A DNA stretch of 5,819 nucleotides, from positions 1 through 5,819 of the forward strand of contig JAFDIG010000144.1 of the NCBI GenBank assembly GCA_019308145.1. The letters run 5' to 3'. The notes under the pieces are model-generated. The model made no database searches. It was given only the letters and a program-made list of their open reading frames with translations, and was not told the DNA's origin. Source of the stretch: Deltaproteobacteria bacterium. GTDB taxonomy: Bacteria > Desulfobacterota > JAFDIG01. The position numbers and the translations under genes are program-made. Below are positions 1-5,723 of this stretch, in pieces. The first letter of the stretch is position 1, and each line of letters starts with the position of its first letter.

Positions 1-1616
1 AGATCCAGCCATGAATAAGCAACACCATCATCTAACTTGGGAAGGAGCTGATAACAGAACTCATTACGTTTTGTAGCATGTTCTCCGTAAAAGGATGTCA
101 GAAGGCTTACAATATATTTAGAATAGTTTCCCCACCAATTTGCGCTCATTGGGTCATGGGTTTTGGGCGTATAATGTTTAATATAAGCTTTTAGTGTAAC
201 ATCTGAAGCACGAGGAGTTTTCAGATATCCAGGAAGGATATGGAAAAGCAAACAGTGATCGGTTGAACCCTGAACATTAGATTCACCTCTTAATGCATTT
301 ACTCCACCACCTGCAACGCCCATATTGCCAAGCAAAAGTTGAATAATAGCCATAGTTCTAATGTTCTGAACGCCAACCGAGTGCTGTGTCCAACCCATAG
401 CATACATAATCGTTCCAGCTTTATCAGGCCTACCAGTAGCAGCATAAGCCTTATACACCTTTATCAAATCTTGTGGACTTGTCCCTGTGATCTTACTCAC
501 TTTATCTAAGGTGTATCTAGAATAATGTTTCTTTAAAAGCTGAAACACAGACCTTGGGTCAGTCAATGTTTTATCCTTTTTGGGAATGCCATTAGCATCA
601 TATTCAAACGCCCACTTTTTCTTATCATATTTTCTGGTCTTAGGGTCAAATCCTGCAAAAAGTCCATCCTTAAAATAGAAATCTTTATTCACTATAAACG
701 AGGCATTTGTATACTCTGCAACATATTCTTTAAAATAGAGATCATTATCAATGATATACTTAATCATCCCACCAAGAAAAGCAATATCAGTTCCAGAACG
801 AAGAGGAGCATAAATATCAGCCTTTGATGATGTTCGGGTAAATCTTGGGTCAACACTAATTAAAGTTGCACCTTTTTCCTTAGCCCTTGTTACCCACTTG
901 AATGATATAGGATGGTTTTCAGCAGCATTACTACCCATTATGAGGATACAATCACTGTTACCTATATCGATCCAGTGATTGGTCATTGCGCCACGTCCAA
1001 ACGACTCTGCCAGAGCCGCTACAGTAGCGCTGTGTCAGATGCGAGCCTGGTGTTCTATATATACCAGCCCAAGCCCTCTTAAAAATTTCTGATATAACCA
1101 ACATTCTTCATTATCAAGAGCAGCACTCCCAACAGATGCAATACCTTCTGTTCTATTAACAATCTGACCCTTTTCATTTTTCATCACAAAACTGGCATCT
1201 CTTGATTTTTTGATATTTTTAGCAATCTTATCAAGAGCCCAGTCCCAAGATTTTACTTCCCATTTTGTGCTATATGGAGCGCGATAAAGTACTTTTGTTA
1301 AACGATTTTTGTTATTGGCAATCTGATAAAGAGCAGAACCTTTGCTACAAAGAGCACCTTCATTTATAGGATGATCAGGATCACCTTCAGTATTAATAAC
1401 CTTTCCTTTGCTTGAATGAACAATTATCCCACATCCAACAGCACAATATGGGCATATAGTGGTGGTAGGCGTAATCTTTACAATTTTTGCCGCATCCTTT
1501 TTGGCATACTCTTCAATTCCGCCCATCTTAAAGCCAAGGGATGCGCAACGAGACAACGTAATACCACCTATAAAAACTGTTGAAACTTTAAGAAAATCCC
1601 TACGACTTAGATCCAT
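1..1616 (-). CDS. fdhA: Selenocysteine-containing formate dehydrogenase, catalytic (alpha) subunit, FdnG/FdhA type; 3' end beyond window
   Basis: This is the molybdenum- or tungsten-bis-MGD catalytic subunit that oxidises formate to CO2, probably in the periplasm, passing electrons through its own [4Fe-4S] cluster to an iron-sulfur beta subunit (not in the window). I read 538 codons from ATG 1614-1616. A Tat signal lies at residues 4-10 (SRRDFLK), followed by a short hydrophobic stretch. C55, C58, C62 and C90 form the CxxCxxxC...C cluster motif, and K92 follows it. TGA 1035-1037 is residue 194, the selenocysteine, next to H195, in the context ARI-U-HSATVAALAESFGRGAM. R443 in GGGVNALRG corresponds to the active-site Arg of E. 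coli FdnG (Sec196, His197, Arg446 there, from memory). Translating past the TGA, I found no further stop to base 1, and similarity to FdnG runs throughout. About half of a usual protein of around 1000 residues is visible. I chose ATG 1616 over TTG 1667 and ATG 1643 because it has a strong Shine-Dalgarno and a Tat n-region of normal length. Whether the metal is Mo or W cannot be told. Confidence 0.96.
1000..1037 (-). promoter_or_regulatory. Selenocysteine UGA codon and presumed SECIS region just 3' of it
   Basis: Bacterial selenocysteine insertion needs a hairpin (SECIS) within roughly 40 bases after the UGA, bound by SelB. Here UGA (1035-1037) is followed by CAC AGC GCU ACU GUA GCG GCU CUG. 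Counting the UGA as positions 1-3, U17 is present as in E. coli fdhF, and a GCUCUG stretch occupies the place of its GGUCUG loop. The G at position 23 of the fdhF loop is C here, and the upper stem does not pair the same way. Two small hairpins can be drawn instead: GCUA/UAGC, and CUCU/AGAG around a GGC loop. The UGA assignment is very strong from protein context. The exact SECIS fold is uncertain. Confidence 0.75.
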
Positions 1617-1626
1617 TTTTCTTTTT

Positions 1627-1641
1627 CCCCTCCTTTCCTCC
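1627..1641 (-). promoter_or_regulatory. Ribosome binding site deciding the fdhA start at 1616
   Basis: Read on the minus strand, this purine block is GGAGGAAAGGAGGGG, with two overlapping Shine-Dalgarno cores. It ends 10 bases before ATG 1614-1616, and the intervening bases are nearly all A. Neither TTG 1665-1667 nor ATG 1641-1643 has a comparable element at a usable distance, so this site is the main reason for the shorter start. Confidence 0.75.
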
Positions 1642-1667
1642 ATAAGAGCTTTCCAAGTCTTTGTCAA
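1639..1667 (-). promoter_or_regulatory. Possible proximal sigma-70 promoter for fdhA (downstream of the terminator)
   Basis: A perfect TTGACA (1662-1667) is separated by exactly 17 bases from TATGGA (1639-1644). The -10 matches the consensus at only three positions and lacks the final T. If active, the transcript would begin around 1630 and carry almost nothing but the Shine-Dalgarno and the start codon. It would escape the terminator at 1730-1764. The -35 also overlaps the end of the tiny upstream ORF. Chance matches are common in AT-rich DNA, so this is an alternative to the distal promoter and not a firm call. Confidence 0.3.
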
Positions 1668-1705
1668 AAGAAGAACAAAATCAAAAATAACCTATGGTTT
1701 AGCAT
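1664..1705 (-). CDS. Possible 13-residue leader peptide upstream of fdhA (doubtful)
   Basis: ATG 1703-1705 opens a 13-codon frame, MLNHRLFLILFFF, closed by TGA 1664-1666. It lies between the terminator and fdhA, and its product would be hydrophobic and Phe/Leu-rich. The Shine-Dalgarno in front is extremely strong, but only two bases separate its GGAGG from the ATG, which is too close for normal initiation. The peptide has no recognisable family. It may be a translated leader or merely chance. I include it because the ribosome-binding sequence otherwise has no start codon to serve. Confidence 0.18.
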   Translation of the reverse strand: MLNHRLFLILFFF

Positions 1706-1714
1706 CACCTCCTT
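1704..1714 (-). promoter_or_regulatory. Extended Shine-Dalgarno without a well-placed start codon
   Basis: The minus strand reads AAGGAGGUGAU, an 11-base perfect complement to the anti-Shine-Dalgarno end of bacterial 16S rRNA. The only start codon nearby is an ATG overlapping its last bases (two bases after GGAGG). The fdhA frame has a TAG just below it (1691-1693), so fdhA itself cannot start there. It may act as a ribosome standby or leader-translation site, or be a relic of an earlier gene start. Confidence 0.6.
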
Positions 1715-1729
1715 CTTCAATTTTTTAAC

Positions 1730-1764
1730 AAAAAAGGAAGCAATTCCTTAGGAATTACTTCCTT
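1730..1764 (-). terminator. Intrinsic (Rho-independent) terminator in the fdhA leader
   Basis: On the minus strand, AAGGAAGUAAUUCC (1751-1764) pairs with GGAAUUGCUUCCUU (1734-1747) across the loop UAA. This gives a 14-bp stem with one G-U pair, followed by a run of six U. The opposite strand has no T run after the stem, so it acts in the minus direction only. It lies about 330 bases beyond the dctM stop but only 114 bases before the fdhA ATG, downstream of the distal promoter. That position suggests conditional termination of fdhA more than the end of the TRAP operon, although it would serve both. Confidence 0.9.
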
Positions 1765-1852
1765 TGCATAACAGCAGGAGTAAGGATTACTCCTTTCTCC
1801 CTTTCGTCCAATAAAACCTTTTGCCCTTTAGGTTTTAATGGATCGGAAGTAT
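1756..1852 (-). promoter_or_regulatory. Candidate riboswitch or attenuator leader RNA (antiterminator domain) ahead of fdhA
   Basis: Three helices can be seen on the minus strand. P1: UACUUCC (1845-1851) pairs with GGAAGUA (1756-1762). P2: CCAUUAAAACCU (1830-1841) pairs with AGGUUUUAUUGG (1808-1819) with one mismatch, around the ten-base loop AAAGGGCAAA. P3: GGAGUAA (1787-1793) pairs with UUACUCC (1777-1783) around a UCC loop. The 3' strand of P1 is also part of the 5' arm of the terminator, so P1 and the terminator exclude one another. Stabilising P1 would let transcription into fdhA continue, a genetic ON switch. The purine-rich linker ACGAAAGGGAGAAA between P2 and P3 and the loop of P2 could be the recognition parts. 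I compared the motifs with c-di-GMP, TPP, glycine, lysine, fluoride, ZTP and molybdenum-cofactor riboswitches as I remember them and found no clean match. A molybdenum-cofactor-linked RNA is plausible from the gene served. The ligand is unknown. Confidence 0.6.
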
Positions 1853-1888
1853 AAAACAATTAATTTTACTTTTTAGATTTTAACAAAT

Positions 1889-1916
1889 ATCATACTTTTC
1901 AAAAAAGTCAAGTAAA
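1889..1916 (-). promoter_or_regulatory. Candidate distal sigma-70 promoter for the fdhA leader
   Basis: On the minus strand, TTTACT (1911-1916) and TATGAT (1889-1894, five of six consensus bases) are 16 bases apart. This would start a transcript near 1882 that carries the whole structured leader before fdhA. A TTGACT (1906-1911) nearby resembles a better -35, but it lies only 11 bases from this -10. The surrounding DNA is so AT-rich that chance matches are expected. Confidence 0.4.
1894..1908. repeat. Short dyad overlapping the candidate distal promoter
   Basis: ACTTTT (1894-1899) and AAAAGT (1903-1908) form a perfect 6-base inverted repeat around three bases. It touches the -10 and fills most of the spacer, which is where a repressor operator would lie. 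No regulator family is recognised, and short AT dyads arise easily by chance. Confidence 0.25.
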
Positions 1917-2091
1917 AAAAGCAAGTTTTACGAAAAATAATTCAATGCTATTTAGCCTTTTTTTATTTTTTAAAACAAAAAATTATGAATAATTTATTTT
2001 ATAAAACATTTTAATAAATTATACTAAAAATAAAACAATTTTATTCAAGTTCAACTTACCCAAAAATTTAATAAAAATAAAAACTTAACCT
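1917..2091. other. AT-rich spacer between dctM and the fdhA promoter; no gene seen
   Basis: This stretch follows the dctM stop. It is almost entirely A and T, has frequent stops in the frames I read and offers no convincing coding frame. The only structure seen is a weak 10-bp A-T inverted repeat (ATAATTTATT 1989-1998 with AATAAATTAT 2013-2022, loop of 14). It lacks GC pairs and is unlikely to be an efficient terminator. The strong terminator at 1730-1764 remains the only clear one downstream of dctM. Confidence 0.6.
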
Positions 2092-3369
2092 TTATTTAAT
2101 AATCAAAAGAGGAATAATGAGAGATAATTGTGGAATATATGTAACCAAAAAAAGCACAAAGATTGAAGTTAAAAGAAATGGGATGATGGCTCTGCTTATC
2201 TTCTCCAAGCTAATATGAGCAATCGAGCAAGCCACAAAAAGACAAACACCTAAGGGTGGGGTTGTTAATCCTATAACAAGATTTAGAACCATAATAATCC
2301 CAAAATGAATTGGCTCAATACCAAGTGAAGTGGCAAGCGGAAGAAGTATTGGGGTTAGAATTATAAGAGAAGCAGTTGTCTCAAGAAAAGTGCCAACAAA
2401 AAGAAGAAAAATATTTATAAATAAAAGAATTAACCATTTATTATGAGTAAAAAACAAAAAGAGATTAGCTACCTTTTGGGGAATCTGTTCATGAGCTATA
2501 ATCCACCCAAAAATAGAAGCATTAGCAATAACCAGCATGATAATAGAAGTAGTTATCCCGCTTTCAATAATGATATGAGGTAAATCTTTTATCTTAAGCT
2601 CTCCATAAACAAAAAAACCAACAAAAAAAGCATAAAAAACAGCCACAACCGCTGCTTCTGTAGCAGTAAATATACCAAATACAATACCACCTATAATAAT
2701 TACAGGCATTATTAAAGCTAAACTTGCTTCTTTTAGTGTTACAAAAAATTCTCTTATTCCAACTTTTTTCCCTTTAGGATAACCTCTTTTAACAGAGATT
2801 ATATAAGCAACTCCAAGAAGAGAAAAACCTAATATCACCCCTGGGATAATCCCTGCTAAAAATAGTTTACCAATCGATACCCCTGCATAAACACCATAGA
2901 TAATCATGGGAATACTTGGTGGAATAATAGGACCAACTGTTGAGGAAGAAGCTGTTATTGCAGCAGAAAAATCAACATCATATCTCTCTTTTACCATTGC
3001 TGGAATAAGTATTGTTCCCATAGCAGATGTGTCAGCAACCGCTGCCCCTGTTATGCCTGCAAAAAACATGGATGCGACCACATTAACCATAGCAAGCCCT
3101 CCTCGGATTGAACCAACTAAGATATTTGAAAATCTTATAAGACGTTTTGTTATCCCACCTCTATTCATAAGAGAACCTGCAAGCATAAAAAAGGGAACAG
3201 CCATCAACGGAAAGGAATCTGTACCTGAAAACATTTTTTGCGGGATAATAAGAAGAGGTATATCAGGTTTTATGAATAAACATGCAAGAGAGGAAATACC
3301 AAGGCAAAATGCTACTGGAATCCCCATAATAAGAAAAAGTAAAAAAGATATCCCCAAGAGCCAAATCAT
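2092..3369 (-). CDS. dctM: TRAP transporter large permease subunit (DctM family)
   Basis: This is the inner-membrane transport subunit of a tripartite ATP-independent periplasmic transporter. It drives uptake of a carboxylate-type substrate with the ion (usually Na+) gradient. At 425 residues it has the normal DctM length and is hydrophobic throughout, with many predicted membrane segments. Family landmarks are PLMAVPFFMLAGSLMNRGGI (55-74), FAGITGAAVADTSAMG (103-118), SSSTVGPIIPPSIPMIIYGV (141-160) and, in the second half, FLETTASLIILTPILLP (328-344) and GLTTPPLGVCLF (367-378). The two similar TTP/PP hairpin motifs reflect the inverted-repeat elevator fold. ATG 3367-3369 lies 3 bases after the dctQ stop. 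The nearest Shine-Dalgarno-like AAAGGA is too far upstream, so translation is probably coupled to dctQ. The family is certain. The substrate cannot be read from the permease. Confidence 0.97.
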   Translation of the reverse strand: MIWLLGISFLLFLIMGIPVAFCLGISSLACLFIKPDIPLLIIPQKMFSGTDSFPLMAVPFFMLAGSLMNRGGITKRLIRFSNILVGSIRGGLAMVNVVASMFFAGITGAAVADTSAMGTILIPAMVKERYDVDFSAAITASSSTVGPIIPPSIPMIIYGVYAGVSIGKLFLAGIIPGVILGFSLLGVAYIISVKRGYPKGKKVGIREFFVTLKEASLALIMPVIIIGGIVFGIFTATEAAVVAVFYAFFVGFFVYGELKIKDLPHIIIESGITTSIIMLVIANASIFGWIIAHEQIPQKVANLFLFFTHNKWLILLFINIFLLFVGTFLETTASLIILTPILLPLATSLGIEPIHFGIIMVLNLVIGLTTPPLGVCLFVACSIAHISLEKISRAIIPFLLTSIFVLFLVTYIPQLSLIIPLLIIK

Positions 3370-3372
3370 AGA

Positions 3373-3834
3373 TTAACTTTTGATCCTTTCTGAGATATCA
3401 GCTATTAAATGTATGATCATCAATAAAGACCCGACAGGTATAGCTGCATAAGGATATGCCATCCTTATTCGCATGGCAGGAGAAAACTGAAAAAAGGTGA
3501 ATCTACAAAGTGAGACCCCTTTTATAGTTACAACAATAAGAAAAAAAAGAATAAAAAAAGAAGATGAAAATTCTAAAATTTTTCTAAAATTATTAGGTGC
3601 TTTATTAAGCATAAATTGAACACCAATATGATAACCGCTTTTAAAAGCAATGGAAGCACCAATAAAGGATATCCAAACTAAAAGGTATCTTGAAAGTTCT
3701 TCAGACCAAAAAAGGGAGTGTTTAAAAACAAATCTTAAAATCACCTGGGCAAAAACAACTATTGCCATCAAAGAAACAAGAAAAAAGAGTGAACTTCTTG
3801 CAATCTTATCAATTAGGTGACTAATTTTTTCCAC
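3373..3834 (-). CDS. dctQ: TRAP transporter small permease subunit (DctQ family)
   Basis: This is the small membrane subunit that partners DctM. At 153 residues it has the usual DctQ size. Four membrane helices are apparent at about residues 14-35, 48-66, 85-107 and 125-147. The family signature FWSEELSRYLLVWISFIGAS (42-61) carries W43, E45, E46 and R49, and the C-terminal YPYAAIPVGSLLM is also typical. It lies 17 bases after dctP and 3 bases before dctM. The start is GTG 3832-3834, and no ATG in a sensible position replaces it: the next Met, residue 23, is inside helix 1. There is no clear Shine-Dalgarno in front, only an AAGATATCTT palindrome, so expression probably relies on coupling with dctP. 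Confidence 0.93.
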   Translation of the reverse strand: MEKISHLIDKIARSSLFFLVSLMAIVVFAQVILRFVFKHSLFWSEELSRYLLVWISFIGASIAFKSGYHIGVQFMLNKAPNNFRKILEFSSSFFILFFLIVVTIKGVSLCRFTFFQFSPAMRIRMAYPYAAIPVGSLLMIIHLIADISERIKS

Positions 3835-3851
3835 TATTTTAAGATATCTTT

Positions 3852-4829
3852 TTATTTTGTATTGATAATTTTATTAATCAGATCCTTTCCAAACCTATTC
3901 TCATACTTTTTATAAACTGATTCTGTTGCTTTTCTAAATAAAGATTTATCAGGGGTTGTCACCACCATGCCCAACTCTTTTAGCTCTTTTAACATCCTTG
4001 CCTCATTTTTTCTGATAAAATTCTTTTCATATCTTCCTGCCTCCCATGCAGCTTCAACTAAAGCTTTCTTATAATTTTTGGGCATTTTATCGAATTTTTT
4101 CTTATTCATCAAAATCAAGGCTGGCGAGTAAAAATGTCCTGTTAATGCTAAATATTTTTGAACTTCATATATCTTAAGGGTTCTAATAATATTTATAGGA
4201 TTTTCCTGACCATCTATAACTCCTTGTTGAAGTGCAGTATAGACTTCTCCCCAAGCCATGGGCGTTGGATCAGCTCCTAATGCCCTAAAGGAATCAATAT
4301 GAACTTGGTTTTCCATTGTCCTTATCTTTAACCCTTTTACATCTTCAGGTAGATTAATAGGCCTTTTACTATTTGTAAGATTTCTAAAACCATTTTCCCA
4401 AAAAGCAAGCCCTTTTATCCCTGCTTTAGAAAGTTTCTCTAAAAGGGATTTTCCTATCTCTCCTTCTAATACTTTATCAACATGGTTGTTATCCTTAAAA
4501 AGAAAAGGAAGGTCAACCACAAGCATAGAAGGAACAAAACCACCTACTGGGCCTGTTGATGTTACAACCAAGTCAACCCCCCCAAACTGGAGTTGTTCGA
4601 TTATCTCTCTTTCCCCTCTTGCAAGCTGGCCCCCAGGGTAAATATCTATGATAATATTACCTTTTGTTTTTTCTTTTAAAAGTTTTGCAAATCTTAAAGC
4701 ACCAACATGATAAGGTGCCTTTGTGCTAACAACATGACCTAACCTTAATACAATTGGCTTTGCATAAGTAAAGATAGAAAACGTAGAAAAAAGAAAAACA
4801 AATAAAAAAATTAAACATAATCGTTTCAT
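3852..4829 (-). CDS. dctP: TRAP transporter periplasmic solute-binding protein (DctP family)
   Basis: This is the periplasmic receptor that captures the substrate and delivers it to DctQM. It has 325 residues and a Sec signal peptide at about 1-23 (MKRL, a long hydrophobic core, then TYA). The mature part begins KPIVLRLGHV. DctP landmarks are YPGGQLARGERE (64-75), WENGFRNLTN (144-153), GLKIRT (166-171) and the run MAWGEVYTALQQGVIDGQEN (191-210). By comparison with SiaP, R170 should form the salt bridge with the substrate carboxylate, and R149 and N210 line the pocket. ATG 4827-4829 has GGAGG (4837-4841) seven bases upstream and follows panB by 30 bases. The ligand is probably an organic acid. 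Position after panE-panB makes an oxo- or hydroxy-acid worth considering, but the sequence does not prove it. Confidence 0.97.
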   Translation of the reverse strand: MKRLCLIFLFVFLFSTFSIFTYAKPIVLRLGHVVSTKAPYHVGALRFAKLLKEKTKGNIIIDIYPGGQLARGEREIIEQLQFGGVDLVVTSTGPVGGFVPSMLVVDLPFLFKDNNHVDKVLEGEIGKSLLEKLSKAGIKGLAFWENGFRNLTNSKRPINLPEDVKGLKIRTMENQVHIDSFRALGADPTPMAWGEVYTALQQGVIDGQENPINIIRTLKIYEVQKYLALTGHFYSPALILMNKKKFDKMPKNYKKALVEAAWEAGRYEKNFIRKNEARMLKELKELGMVVTTPDKSLFRKATESVYKKYENRFGKDLINKIINTK

Positions 4830-4859
4830 TGGATTGCCTCCGCTATTTTAATTAAGAAA

Positions 4860-5711
4860 TTAGTCTTTATCAAAATTTTTTATCTTAAAAAGCTCTTCTT
4901 CTTTCATCATGAAGCTATGCTCTTCAGCAGGAAAGATCCCTTTCTTAACCTCTTCACGAAAGGCAACAAAAGCCTCTTGCATGATTTTGCCAATTTCAGC
5001 ATATCTTTTTACAAACTTTGGAGTAAAACGGTCAAAAAGTCCTAAAAGATCATGGGTTACCAATACCTGCCCATCACAAAAAGAACCAGCACCAATCCCA
5101 ACAGTTGGCACAGAAAGGGTTTCAGTTACAATCCTTGCAATCGGAGCTGGAACGCATTCTAACAATACAGAGAATGCTCCTGCATCTTCTAAGGCTTTTG
5201 CATCTTCTATAATCTTTTGAGCAGCTATAGCATCTTTTCCTTGAACCTTAAATCCGCCAAGTTGAGAGGCTGTCTGAGGTGTTAGCCCTATATGAGCCAT
5301 TACAGGAATACCTGCCTTAACAATAGCCTCTACTGTATCCTTCACTTGCACTCCCCCCTCTAATTTAACAGCATCAGCACCCCCCTCTTTTAAAAATCTG
5401 CCAGCATTTTCTATAGCCTTTTCATAAGATGTATTATAAGACATAAAAGGCATATCCCCGATAACAAATGCTCTTTCTACAGCCCTTGTTACTGCCTTAG
5501 TATGGTGTATCATTTCATCCATTGTTACAGGCAAGGTATTCTTATGCCCCATAACAACCATAGCAACTGAATCACCAACCAAGATAACATCTATTTTTGC
5601 TTTATCTATAATAAGAGCTGTAGGATAATCATAAGCAGTAAGCATGGAAAATTTTTCCTTATTTTTCTTCATCTCAAATAGATCAGGGATCGTAACCTTT
5701 CTATTTGGCAT
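4860..5711 (-). CDS. panB: 3-methyl-2-oxobutanoate hydroxymethyltransferase (ketopantoate hydroxymethyltransferase)
   Basis: This cytoplasmic enzyme transfers a hydroxymethyl group from 5,10-methylenetetrahydrofolate to 2-oxoisovalerate, making ketopantoate for pantothenate and CoA. At 283 residues it is slightly longer than the common 260-280. It has a TIM-barrel pattern: MLTAYDYPTA (23-32), VGDSVAMVVMGH (45-56), KLEGG (116-120), AHIGLTPQ (139-146), LLECVP (183-188) and VGIGAGSFCDGQVLV (204-218). The Mg2+ ligands D47, D86 and E118 and the catalytic E185 align with D45, D84, E114 and E181 of the E. coli enzyme (numbers from memory). ATG 5709-5711 has AAGGAG six bases upstream, and only 12 bases separate it from the preceding reductase gene. 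The acidic, Lys/Glu-rich tail after about 260 is a small extension. No active-site residue is missing. Confidence 0.98.
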   Translation of the reverse strand: MPNRKVTIPDLFEMKKNKEKFSMLTAYDYPTALIIDKAKIDVILVGDSVAMVVMGHKNTLPVTMDEMIHHTKAVTRAVERAFVIGDMPFMSYNTSYEKAIENAGRFLKEGGADAVKLEGGVQVKDTVEAIVKAGIPVMAHIGLTPQTASQLGGFKVQGKDAIAAQKIIEDAKALEDAGAFSVLLECVPAPIARIVTETLSVPTVGIGAGSFCDGQVLVTHDLLGLFDRFTPKFVKRYAEIGKIMQEAFVAFREEVKKGIFPAEEHSFMMKEEELFKIKNFDKD

Positions 5712-5723
5712 TGAGCTCTCCTT

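Noticed and set aside
1035..1037. Nonsense mutation or pseudogene of fdhA
   Set aside because: The TGA is at the catalytic selenocysteine position, the frame is unchanged on both sides, and similarity to FdnG continues to the window edge.
1545..1556. Lipoprotein box near LSRC in the FdhA signal region
   Set aside because: Arg occupies the -1 position, which signal peptidase II does not accept, and FdhA proteins are not lipoproteins.
1617..1667. Longer fdhA start at TTG 1667 or ATG 1643
   Set aside because: Neither has a Shine-Dalgarno. The extra 9-17 residues are charged and not typical before a Tat motif, whereas ATG 1616 has a strong site and gives MDLSRRDFLK, much like E. coli FdnG.
1704..1714. 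Fragment of a 16S rRNA 3' end (plus strand reads ATCACCTCCTT)
   Set aside because: The match stops within a base or two on either side of the anti-Shine-Dalgarno itself. A Shine-Dalgarno on the minus strand explains it fully.
1459..1728. Open frame of 89 codons on the plus strand
   Set aside because: It lies opposite the fdhA N-terminus and its leader RNA. The product resembles no family I know, and the minus-strand reading there is unmistakably FdhA with a Tat signal and iron-sulfur cysteines.
1989..2022. Terminator of the TRAP operon from the 10-bp A-T inverted repeat
   Set aside because: The stem has no GC pair and a 14-base loop, and no clean U run follows. It is compatible with chance in such AT-rich DNA.
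2906..3376. Open frame of 156 codons on the plus strand
   Set aside because: It is antisense to dctM, whose family motifs are clear in the minus strand. The plus-strand product is a shadow of them.
4909..5220. Open frame of 103 codons on the plus strand
   Set aside because: It is antisense to the C-terminal half of panB and shows no recognisable family.
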